Shown here: piece by piece, positions 8,928 to 18,845 of the stretch
How positions within the stretch are numbered: the first letter of the stretch is position 1
Layout of the letters: every line of letters begins with the position of its first letter
NCBI RefSeq assembly: GCF_001509475.1
Contig: NZ_LLZG01000104.1
Span: 62,001 to 126,000 of the forward strand
Direction: 5' to 3'
From: Streptomyces regalis
Lineage (GTDB): Bacteria > Actinomycetota > Actinomycetes > Streptomycetales > Streptomycetaceae
DNA: 64,000 nt
Made by a program: the position numbers and the translations under genes
The notes under the pieces: generated by a model
What the model saw: only the letters and a program-made list of their open reading frames with translations
Database searches by the model: none
Told to the model about the DNA's origin: nothing

Positions 8928-9962
8928 GTGGCGTCCCACCGTCGACCCAAGCAGCCGAGCCGAGCACGCGTGACCGTGCTGACCACCGCGGCCGCTGCTG
9001 CCGTGGCCATCAGTTCGCAGGCCGCCAACGCGGCACCCAGCGAGAAGCCGAGCAAGGACGAGGTCAAGGCCAAGGTCGACAAGCTCTACGAGCAGGCCGA
9101 GCACGCCACCGAGGAGTACAACGGGGCCAAGGAGAAGCAGGGGAAGCTCCAGAAGGAGATCTCCACCATCCAGGACAACGTCGCCCGCGGCCAGGAAGAG
9201 CTCAACGAGCTGCGTGACGCCATGGGCCTGGCAGCCGCCGCCCAGTACCGCACGGGCAGCATCGACTCCTCCCTTCAGCTGTTCCTGTCGTCGAACCCGG
9301 ACGACTACCTGGACAAGGCGTCCACCGCCGACCAGCTCAGCGCCCAGCAGGTCGAGTCGCTGAAGAAGATCCAGGAGAAACAGCGCGAACTCGCCCAGGA
9401 GCGCGCCGAGGCCGCCGAGAAGCTCAAGGACCTCGCCTCCACCCGCACCGAACTGGGCAAGAAGAAGGAACAGGTCCAGGCCAAGCTCGCCGAGGCCCAG
9501 AAGCTGCTCAACACCCTGACGGCCGCGGAGAAGGCGGCCCTCGCCGCCGCGGAGGAGCGCGCCAGCCGTTCCTCCGCCGAGCGCGTGGACCTCGGCAACA
9601 CCGGCCCCGCCTCCGGCCGGGCCATGGCCGCCTTCCAGGCCGCCCAGAGCAAGATCGGCTCGCCCTACGTCTACGGCGCCTCCGGCCCGTCCTCCTTCGA
9701 CTGCTCGGGCCTGACCTCCTGGGCCTTCGCCCAGGCCGGCGTCTCCATACCGCGCACCTCGCAGGCCCAGGCCAGCGCCGGTACGCGCATCTACAGCCAG
9801 TCCGAGCTCAAGGTCGGCGACCTGGTCATCTTCTACGGCGACCTGCACCACGTCGGCTTCTACGCGGGCAACGGCCAGATCCTGCACGCCCCGCGCACCG
9901 GCACGGTCGTGCGCTACGAGTCGATCAACAACATGCCGTTCCAGTTCGGCGTCCGGATCTGA
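8928..9962 (+). CDS. Secreted NlpC/P60 (C40) peptidoglycan endopeptidase, copy 1
   Basis: 344 residues from the GTG at 8928, chosen because GAAGGAG lies 7-8 bases upstream. Signal peptide at about 10-40 ending AANA; a long Lys/Glu/Ala coiled coil at 45-210; a C-terminal NlpC/P60 domain with catalytic C259 in FDCSGLTSWAF, H308 in HHVGFYAG and a third polar position in ILHAP. It would cut peptide cross-bridges in the cell wall, probably D-Glu-meso-DAP/LL-DAP type bonds. The M. tuberculosis counterpart is of the Rip/Rv2190c type. A paralogue follows at 10382; a clear terminator separates them. Confidence 0.95.
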   Translation: MASHRRPKQPSRARVTVLTTAAAAAVAISSQAANAAPSEKPSKDEVKAKVDKLYEQAEHATEEYNGAKEKQGKLQKEISTIQDNVARGQEELNELRDAMGLAAAAQYRTGSIDSSLQLFLSSNPDDYLDKASTADQLSAQQVESLKKIQEKQRELAQERAEAAEKLKDLASTRTELGKKKEQVQAKLAEAQKLLNTLTAAEKAALAAAEERASRSSAERVDLGNTGPASGRAMAAFQAAQSKIGSPYVYGASGPSSFDCSGLTSWAFAQAGVSIPRTSQAQASAGTRIYSQSELKVGDLVIFYGDLHHVGFYAGNGQILHAPRTGTVVRYESINNMPFQFGVRI

Positions 9963-10037
9963 TCCCGGCTCCACGCCTGCAAGATCAACACCGCGTGCCG
10001 CCCGAACGAGCGAATTGCGGCACCGCCGACTGACCCC

Positions 10038-10073
10038 ACGCCCCGCCCATGACCTGCGTCATAGGCGGGGCGT
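10038..10073 (+). terminator. Intrinsic terminator after NlpC/P60 copy 1
   Basis: ACGCCCCGCC followed by CATGAC, loop CTGC, then GTCATA and GGCGGGGCGT: one long stem with a single internal mismatch, about 75 bases past the stop codon. Long GC stems without a U tract are the normal form in this genus. Confidence 0.8.
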
Positions 10074-10097
10074 CACTGTGTGTGCCGGCAGCGGTCG

Positions 10098-10127
10098 TTG
10101 GTCGGTATCCGCTCGCGCGGCTAGCAT
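10098..10127 (+). promoter_or_regulatory. Candidate sigma-70-like promoter for NlpC/P60 copy 2
   Basis: TTGGTC at 10098-10103 and TAGCAT at 10122-10127 with an 18-base spacer fit the vegetative promoter shape of Streptomyces. If used, transcription would begin near 10134 and the leader to the GTG at 10382 would be about 250 bases, including the TnpB-element scar. Prediction by eye only. Confidence 0.35.
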
Positions 10128-10177
10128 CGCCGCGTCCTTCAACGGAAGTCGTTGGACCTACCGCCGGACGGGCGGGA

Positions 10178-10309
10178 AGTCACGCCTGCGGAGACCGCGT
10201 AAGACCAGCCCTCATGGGTCGGCGGCGGCCTGTGAAACAGGAACCCGTGGTGGCATCGCCAAGCGATGCGGACCAGAATCTCCTGCCCCCGGGCCGGAGA
10301 GGGCGTCAA
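10178..10309 (+). mobile_element. Right-end remnant of an IS200/IS605 (TnpB) element with omega-RNA-like end
   Basis: Read in the frame of position 10178, the codons spell SHACGDRVRPALMGRRRPV then KQEPVVASPSDADQNLLPPG, which resembles the extreme C-terminus of Streptomyces TnpB proteins (ACGxxVRP...KQEP). The DNA also carries the hairpins expected at the 3' end of such elements: GCATCGC/GCGATGC at 10253-10269 with loop CAA, and CTCC-T-GCCC/GGGC-C-GGAG at 10280-10299, followed by TCAA at 10306-10309, the right cleavage tetranucleotide known for IS608 and ISDra2. The body of tnpB, any tnpA and the left end are missing. It is a scar, not a functional transposon. Confidence 0.68.
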
Positions 10310-10381
10310 TGTCTGCCGCGTTTCCCCCGGTGCCCGGGGGAGACCGGTGGCGTCCGACACATGGAAGGAGTTGCGGCATCC

Positions 10382-11395
10382 GTGGGGTCCCATCGTCGCC
10401 TTGCACCGTCCGGGTTCGACCGGGGCGCCGGTGCAGCGCTCTGTGTCATGTCAGCCGCCGCCACGGCCCTCGGAGTCGTACCGGCAACGGCCACGCCGCA
10501 CGACGACACCCGGGCCAAGGTGGACCGCCTCTACGAAGAGGCCGAGAAGGCCACCGAGGCCTACAACGAGGCCGACGAACGCGCCGACAAGCTCCGCAAG
10601 CAGGTGACCGACGCCCAGGACGGGATCGCCCGGCAGCAGGAGAGCATCAACTCCATGCGGGACGCCCTCGGTTCGCTGGCCGGCGCCCAGTACCGGTCCG
10701 GCGGCATCGATCCCTCCTTCGCCCTGCTGCTCTCCGACGACCCGGCCGACTACCTCGACAGGGCCGCCCGGATCGCCCGGATCAGCGCCCACCAGGCCGG
10801 CCAGCTCGAAGACCTCCAGGACGCGATGCGCGCCCTCGCCCAGGAGCGTGCCGAGGCGGCCGGGAAACTCGTCGAACTGGAGAAGAGCCGCAAGGTCGTC
10901 GCCTCCCACAAGCGGACCGTCGAGCGCAAACTCGCCCTGGCGCGCAGGCTCCTGAACTCCCTCACCCGGACCGACCGCGCCGCCTACGACCGCGCCTCCC
11001 GCTCCGGCCGTGACGTCATGCCCGACTTCGGGAGCATGGCCGCTCCGTCGGGCCGCGCGGCAGCCGCCATCGCCGCCGCCCACTCCGCGCTGGGCAAGCC
11101 GTACATCTGGGGCGCCAACGGCCCCTCCGGGTTCGACTGTTCGGGCCTCATCCAGTGGTCGTACGCCCAGGCCGGCGTCTCCCTGCCGCGCACCTCGCAG
11201 GGGCAGCGGTACGCCGGCCGGCAGGTACCGCTCTCCGAGGCCCAGCCCGGCGACGTCGTCACCTACCGCTCCGACGCCAGCCACGTCGGGATGTACGCGG
11301 GCAACGGCCAGGTGATCCACGCGCCCTACCCCGGCGCACCCGTGCGCTACGACCCGGTGGGCATGATGCCGGGGGCGACGGTCACCCGGGTCTGA
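10382..11395 (+). CDS. Secreted NlpC/P60 (C40) peptidoglycan endopeptidase, copy 2
   Basis: 337 residues from the GTG at 10382, which follows GGAAGGAG and lines up with the start of copy 1 (both begin V-x-SHRR). Signal peptide to about residue 40 (VVPATATP), coiled coil to about 205, NlpC/P60 domain with C253 in FDCSGLIQWSYAQAG and the His in SHVGMYAGNGQ. Function as for copy 1: cleavage of peptidoglycan stem peptides outside the membrane. The frame stays open upstream through the TnpB remnant, so automated calls may start too early; the ATG at 10361 is such a possible over-extension. The leader has been altered by the old insertion. Confidence 0.92.
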   Translation: MGSHRRLAPSGFDRGAGAALCVMSAAATALGVVPATATPHDDTRAKVDRLYEEAEKATEAYNEADERADKLRKQVTDAQDGIARQQESINSMRDALGSLAGAQYRSGGIDPSFALLLSDDPADYLDRAARIARISAHQAGQLEDLQDAMRALAQERAEAAGKLVELEKSRKVVASHKRTVERKLALARRLLNSLTRTDRAAYDRASRSGRDVMPDFGSMAAPSGRAAAAIAAAHSALGKPYIWGANGPSGFDCSGLIQWSYAQAGVSLPRTSQGQRYAGRQVPLSEAQPGDVVTYRSDASHVGMYAGNGQVIHAPYPGAPVRYDPVGMMPGATVTRV

Positions 11396-11449
11396 CGCGG
11401 GTGTGACACGGGTCTGACCGCCGCGCCCTCGTCGCCGTACGATCGGCAA

Positions 11450-12643
11450 ATGGCTGGTCGAAGGCGGGCTTCGGGAGCGCGGGTGGTCCTCGCGCTCTGT
11501 CTGCTGCTCGTCTGTCTGGTGGGCTGCGGCGGGCGGCCCGCCACCGACAGCGCCAAGGCCGAGGTGCAGCGCGTCCTCGACCGGCGGGCGGCCGCGATGC
11601 TCGACCGCGACGCGGCGGCGTATCGCCGGACGGGCACGCAGGACGGGTTCGACAACCTGCGCGCGGTGCCCCTGGCCGGGTGGTCCTACCGCCTGACCGG
11701 CCTGCACCGCACCGGCGACACCGCCACCGCCGAGGCCGAACTCCGCTATCGCGTCGAGGGCTACGACCGGGCCCCGGTCAGCGCCGGCCGCACGCTCAGC
11801 CTGAGCCTGGACGCGCAGGGCGAGTGGTACGTCGAAGCCGAGCGTCCCGCCGGAAAATCCGCCGAGCAGCTGTGGGACCAGGGCGAGGTGAACGTCGTAC
11901 GGGGCGACGACAGCCTCGTCCTCGGCGTCGGGCAGTCCAAGGAGGCGCTGCGGTCGTACGCGGAGCTGGCGGACGACGCGGTGCCGGCCGTGTCGCAGGC
12001 GTGGGGCACCGACTGGGCCCGGCACGTCGTGGTCCTCGTACCGAATTCCCTGAACGACATGGCCGGGCTGCTCGGCTCGCCCGCGTCCTCCTACCGCGGG
12101 ATCGCCGCCGTCACCACCGGTGAGACCGGCGCTCCGGCGAAGGCGCCCGCCGACCGGATCATCGTCAACCCCGATGCGTACGGCGTCCTGGGGAAGGTGG
12201 GCAAGCAGGTCGTGCTCACCCACGAGACCACCCATGTCGCCACCCGCGCCGACACCGCCGCCGCCACCCCGTTGTGGCTCTCCGAGGGCTACGCCGACTG
12301 GGTCGGCTACCTCGGCAGCGGCCGCTCCCCGTCCGAGGCCGCGCCCGAGCTGCGGCGGGCCGTGGCCGAGGGGCAGGGGCCGCAGGCGCTCCCGTCCGAC
12401 GCGGACTTCGGCTTCACCGGCGACGCGGACAGGCTGGCGGGGGCCTATGAGAGCGGGTGGATGGCCTGCCGGATGATTGCGGACCGCTGGGGTGAGGTCA
12501 GGCTCGGCGAGTTCTACCGGGCCGTGGGCGCGCACGAGCAGCGGAAGGGGGCGGTGGAGGGCGCGTTGAAGGACGTGCTGGGGACGTCGTTGGCCGAGTT
12601 CACCGCGCAGTGGCGGGCGTATCTGCGGGCTCAGCTCGGCTGA
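11450..12643 (+). CDS. Lipoprotein with HExxH metallopeptidase-like domain
   Basis: 397 residues. An Arg-rich n-region, hydrophobic core and lipobox LVGC with C26 mark a lipoprotein. Residues 35-150 resemble a SnoaL/NTF2-like repeat region with several charged strands; the C-terminal half has THETTHVATR with H258, E259, H262 and, 17 residues on, E279 in LWLSEGYADWVGYL, the pattern of gluzincin metallopeptidases. It is therefore a plausible extracytoplasmic zinc peptidase, though activity is not shown. Its last 13 bases overlap the opposing PadR gene. No operon partner is evident. Confidence 0.8.
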   Translation: MAGRRRASGARVVLALCLLLVCLVGCGGRPATDSAKAEVQRVLDRRAAAMLDRDAAAYRRTGTQDGFDNLRAVPLAGWSYRLTGLHRTGDTATAEAELRYRVEGYDRAPVSAGRTLSLSLDAQGEWYVEAERPAGKSAEQLWDQGEVNVVRGDDSLVLGVGQSKEALRSYAELADDAVPAVSQAWGTDWARHVVVLVPNSLNDMAGLLGSPASSYRGIAAVTTGETGAPAKAPADRIIVNPDAYGVLGKVGKQVVLTHETTHVATRADTAAATPLWLSEGYADWVGYLGSGRSPSEAAPELRRAVAEGQGPQALPSDADFGFTGDADRLAGAYESGWMACRMIADRWGEVRLGEFYRAVGAHEQRKGAVEGALKDVLGTSLAEFTAQWRAYLRAQLG

Positions 12644-13161
12644 TCCAGCGCGGCGATGGCCTCCGTCAGCCACGCGCGTTCCGCCTCGCCCGTGGCCCGG
12701 GCCACCCGCAGCATGCCCTGCCGGAACAGGTCGTCCGTCTCCTCCGCCCGTACCGGCCGGCCGTCCTCGTAGAAGAAGCTCGTGGGCGCGGTGAGGAACT
12801 CCAGTCGGCGGTGCAGCACTTCGGCCTGTTCCCGGCGGTCCGGCAGGTGCCGTAGGAAGGACAGGACCGTGTTGAAGCGCACCTGGTCGGTGATCTCGAC
12901 CGGCTTGGGGTGGCGCAGGCGTTCCAGCAGGTCCTCGCGGCCCTTGTCGGTGAGGGAGAGGATCCGGCGCGGGGCGGCGCTCGCGCCCGGCTCCGCGTGC
13001 TCGTCGAGCTTGCCCGCCTTGATGAGGCGCGTGATCGCCGGATAGAGCGCGCCGTCGCTGACGGGGCGGACATGGCCGCTCAGCGCTTTGATGCGCGCCT
13101 TCAACTCGTAGCCGTGCAGGGGCTCTTCGGCCAGGAAGCCGAGGATCGACAGCTCCAGCAT
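12631..13161 (-). CDS. PadR family transcriptional regulator
   Basis: 176 residues. Starts MLELSILGFLAEEPLHGYELKARIKAL, the PadR N-terminal winged helix, with VSDGALYPAITRLIKAGKL as the recognition helix/wing region; the second half (from about 95) is the helical dimerisation domain (Vir_act_alpha_C type). It is transcribed divergently from a MATE efflux gene, with two overlapping palindromes between them. By analogy to other PadR/efflux pairs it likely represses the transporter and itself until a ligand binds; the ligand is unknown. Confidence 0.93.
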   Translation of the reverse strand: MLELSILGFLAEEPLHGYELKARIKALSGHVRPVSDGALYPAITRLIKAGKLDEHAEPGASAAPRRILSLTDKGREDLLERLRHPKPVEITDQVRFNTVLSFLRHLPDRREQAEVLHRRLEFLTAPTSFFYEDGRPVRAEETDDLFRQGMLRVARATGEAERAWLTEAIAALDQPS

Positions 13162-13192
13162 GGTCCTCCTTGCGGACGTGATGAGGCCATGG

Positions 13193-13224
13193 TACCTCTT
13201 ATCGAGCTACCTCTAATCGAGGTA
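13193..13224. promoter_or_regulatory. Tandem PadR-type operators
   Basis: Two palindromes overlap by two bases: TACCTC-TTATC-GAGCTA at 13193-13209 (one mismatch) and TACCTC-TAATC-GAGGTA at 13208-13224 (perfect). They lie between the divergent padR and MATE genes, 31 and 25 bases from the respective starts. The 15-base spacing would place two dimers about one and a half helical turns apart. Assignment to this PadR protein is inference from position. Confidence 0.75.
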
Positions 13225-13249
13225 TCAGTTTCGGTGAGGGGGCCGGATC

Positions 13250-14566
13250 GTGAACGCATACCGCCAGCAGCTCATCTCGCTCGCCCACCCCGTCTACTTC
13301 TCGCTCCTCGCCTCCGTCGCCGCCGGGATCATCAACACCGTCTGGGTGTCCCGGCTCGGCGGCTCGGCCTTGGCCGCCGTGGCGGTCGCGACCAACACCG
13401 AGAACGTCCTGCTCGGCGTGGCGCTCGTCTTCGGCTCCGGTACGACCGTGCTGGTCGCGCACGCCAGGGGCGCGGGGGAGGCGGGGGCCGTGCGGGCCGC
13501 CGTCCGCGGGGGATGGGCGGTGTGTGCGCTTCTCACGCCGGTGGTGGTCGTGGGCGGGTTCCTGCTGCGGGAGCCGTTGGCGCGGCTGGTGCTCGGCGGG
13601 GGCTCGGCCCAGTCGCTCGCGGTCGGCTACTTCGCGATCTCGCTGCCGGGGGTGGCGGTCTTCTTCGCGCAGCAGTTGGTCGACGGCATCCTCAAAGGCG
13701 CCGGCGACACCAGAACCCCGATGCGGCTCGCGCTGCTCGCGAACGGGCTGATCCTGGTCTGCGACCCGTTCCTCATCCAGGCCTACGGCGTCCAGGGCGC
13801 CGCCGCCTCGACCGTGCTGTGCCGGAGCGTGGCCCTCGGGGCGGGGCTGGTCGCCCTGCGGCGGAACCGGTTGCTGCGGGCGGCCGCCGAGGCGCGGCCT
13901 GCGCAGTCGCTCGCCGGTGCGGCGCGGTGGACGCTGCGGACCGGGCTGCCGATGTCGGCCGACTTCACCGTGCGGCAGGCGGGCGCGCTGGTGCTGGTGG
14001 CGATCGTGGCGCGGCTCGGGGTGACGGCGGTGGCCGCGTACTCGATCGCGTACAAGGTCATGTACGTCGCCACCATGGGTTTCTACGCGGTGCGCCAGGC
14101 CGCCTCCATCCACACCGCGCACCTGCTCGGCGCCGGGCAGGACGCACGGCGCGCGATCGGCCGGCAGGCGATGCTGGTCGCGGGGGCCTTCGCGGTCGCG
14201 GCGGCCGTCCTGCTGGGCGTGACCGCGCCCTGGACCATGGCCGCCTTCGGCGCCGGTCCCGACGTCGCCCGCGCCGGCGCGCTCTTCCTGCGCTGCATCG
14301 GGCCCTACCTGCTCCTGACGGCTTGCTTCATCGCGCTCGGCGGGGTCTTCGAGGGGAGCGGGGGAGCGCCGGTGCTGGTGCGGGTGACCGTACTCGGTAC
14401 GGCCGTACAGCTGCCGCTCGCGTACGGGCTGACCGGCCTCGGTCTGCCGGGGGTGTGCCTGGCCTTGGCGGTCGCCATGGGGGTGCAGTGCGCGGTGGTG
14501 CTGGTGGTGTTCCGCAGGGCCCGGCGTCAGGAGGGCAGTGACGTTTCCTTGGCGCGGGTCGCCTGA
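13250..14566 (+). CDS. MATE family efflux transporter
   Basis: 438 residues with about 12 membrane helices in two homologous halves. The N-terminus shows PVYFSLLASVAAGIINTVWVSRLGGSALAAVAV, the MATE repeat start, and the second half repeats it (GLPMSADFTVRQAGALVLVAIVARLGVTAVAAYSIAYK). The family exports cationic drugs or metabolites using H+ or Na+. Start is a GTG at 13250 soon after the operator pair. Controlled most likely by the adjacent PadR protein. Its end overlaps the opposing GT87 gene by 40 bases. Confidence 0.93.
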   Translation: MNAYRQQLISLAHPVYFSLLASVAAGIINTVWVSRLGGSALAAVAVATNTENVLLGVALVFGSGTTVLVAHARGAGEAGAVRAAVRGGWAVCALLTPVVVVGGFLLREPLARLVLGGGSAQSLAVGYFAISLPGVAVFFAQQLVDGILKGAGDTRTPMRLALLANGLILVCDPFLIQAYGVQGAAASTVLCRSVALGAGLVALRRNRLLRAAAEARPAQSLAGAARWTLRTGLPMSADFTVRQAGALVLVAIVARLGVTAVAAYSIAYKVMYVATMGFYAVRQAASIHTAHLLGAGQDARRAIGRQAMLVAGAFAVAAAVLLGVTAPWTMAAFGAGPDVARAGALFLRCIGPYLLLTACFIALGGVFEGSGGAPVLVRVTVLGTAVQLPLAYGLTGLGLPGVCLALAVAMGVQCAVVLVVFRRARRQEGSDVSLARVA

Positions 14567-15762
14567 GCCGGTACGGGGAGCGGGGAGGTGCGGGTGACCG
14601 TCGAGTGCCAGAGCTCGCGGGCCGCGAGGAGCGTGGCGAGGACCAGCAGGCCGTTGCGGAGGAACAGGAGGGTGACGCCGAGGCCGTCGCTGGCGACGAC
14701 GTGCGAGAACCAGAGCGGGAACTCCAGGACTGTCACGAAGGACGCCGCGAGGACCAGGCCTGCGGGGAGCCCCATACGGCTGCCGCGGAAGCACAGGCAC
14801 ACGGCCGCGAGGCCGACCAGCCACACCAGGTACTGCGGGCTGATCACCCGGCTGGTCGTCGTGAACATCAGCACCGCCACGAAGGCCGCGTCCGCGAGCG
14901 TGTGCGACAGGAACCGCCTGGCCCTCAGCCGCCACAGCAGCAGCCAGCCGAAGGCGAGCCCGCTCAGGGCGACGGCGGCCGTGCTGACGACGTCGACGTA
15001 CGGGCCGAGGAACTCCACCGAGCCGTAGTTGAGCAGCACCTGGCCGTCCCAGCCGAAGTGCCGGGCCACATGGAAGACCAGCGCGCCCAGCGACTCCACC
15101 TCGGTGCCCCGGTCCCGCTGGAAGGTCAGGAAGGCGAAGGCACCGGGCATGGCGAGGGCGAACAGCGCCGCCAGGCCGCCGGCGGTCAGCGCGGCCGAGG
15201 CCCAGGCGCTGCGCCTGCGGGCCGCGACCAGCAGCAGCACCGGCCACACCTTCAGCATCGCCCCGAAGGCCGTCAGCGCGCCCATCACCCGGGGATGCCG
15301 GGCGCCCGCGAGCAGCGCGGCCATGGCGACGGCGGTGACCATCACGTCGTAGCGCGCGTACACGGTCGGTCCGAGCAGCGGTACGCCCACCACCCACACC
15401 CAGGCCCCGCGCAGCGTCCGGCCCGGGCGCAGGCCCGCGTACAGCAGGAGCAGGACGACGACCAGGTCGGCGGAGAAGGCGAGGACGAAGAACGCCGACG
15501 GGTAGTCCAGCCAGAACACCAGCGCGGGGGAGAGGATCGCGAGCGCCGCGGCGGGCGGGTACTGCCAGGTGACGTCGTCGAGCGGGAACGTCCCGGTGCG
15601 CAGCACCTCGTACCAGCCCTGGTAGATCACCGACACGTCACTGGTGACGTCCGGCCCGGGAAAGACGTACACCTTGAACACGAAGAGCAGCAGGAGCAGC
15701 CTGGTCAGGCCCCAGATCCCCAGAAGCCACGCCAGGGATCGCCGCGTGCCCGTCGTCTCCAC
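14527..15762 (-). CDS. GT87-type polyprenyl-phosphate mannosyltransferase-like membrane protein
   Basis: 411 residues from the GTG at 15762, which has AGGGGA six bases upstream; an in-frame extension to 15831 is possible but less convincing. About 10 membrane helices; after the first helix comes FPGPDVTSDVSVIYQGWYEVLRTGTFPLDDVTWQYPP, the acidic periplasmic loop of GT-C enzymes. The M. tuberculosis homologue in the equivalent place is Rv2181, an alpha-1,2-mannosyltransferase of lipomannan synthesis that uses decaprenyl-phosphate mannose. Together with the divergently transcribed PimB-like gene this suggests phosphoinositide mannoside/glycolipid work. Confidence 0.82.
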   Translation of the reverse strand: METTGTRRSLAWLLGIWGLTRLLLLLFVFKVYVFPGPDVTSDVSVIYQGWYEVLRTGTFPLDDVTWQYPPAAALAILSPALVFWLDYPSAFFVLAFSADLVVVLLLLYAGLRPGRTLRGAWVWVVGVPLLGPTVYARYDVMVTAVAMAALLAGARHPRVMGALTAFGAMLKVWPVLLLVAARRRSAWASAALTAGGLAALFALAMPGAFAFLTFQRDRGTEVESLGALVFHVARHFGWDGQVLLNYGSVEFLGPYVDVVSTAAVALSGLAFGWLLLWRLRARRFLSHTLADAAFVAVLMFTTTSRVISPQYLVWLVGLAAVCLCFRGSRMGLPAGLVLAASFVTVLEFPLWFSHVVASDGLGVTLLFLRNGLLVLATLLAARELWHSTVTRTSPLPVPAQATRAKETSLPS

Positions 15763-15881
15763 CAGATCCCCTGCCGTTCGCTCCCACCGTGCGGGAACAT
15801 GATGTCCCCTCCAGCTGTGTGCGGGCCACACACGTGGCCGACCTCCAGCTGTGAACAGCGGCTTCGGTAAGGTCGGCGGCG

Positions 15882-18783
<2,902 letters not shown>

Positions 18784-18800
18784 GCCGTCGTACCGCCTGA

Positions 18801-18845
18801 GAAAGGGCGTACCCAGAAAGGACGTACTCAGAAAGGGCGTGCTAC
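18801..18845 (+). repeat. Three 15-base tandem repeats across the acyl-CoA ligase stop codon
   Basis: GAAAGGGCGTACCCA, GAAAGGACGTACTCA and GAAAGGGCGTGCTAC follow one another; the last contains the minus-strand stop of the ligase gene (18842-18844). The repeat fills the gap between two convergent genes. Function unknown; possibly a replication-slippage product. Confidence 0.75.

Noticed and set aside
9963..10381. c-di-AMP (ydaO-type) riboswitch in the leader of NlpC/P60 copy 2
   Set aside because: Considered because such wall hydrolase genes can have one, but the hairpins and TCAA, and the coding remnant, fit a TnpB right end better. The typical conserved aptamer motifs were not seen.
10451..12673. 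A 740-residue open frame on the minus strand across the NlpC/P60 copy 2 and lipoprotein genes
   Set aside because: GC-rich DNA leaves long open frames on the opposite strand. The product is Gly/Arg/Val low-complexity, without any family motif, while both plus-strand genes have clear domains.
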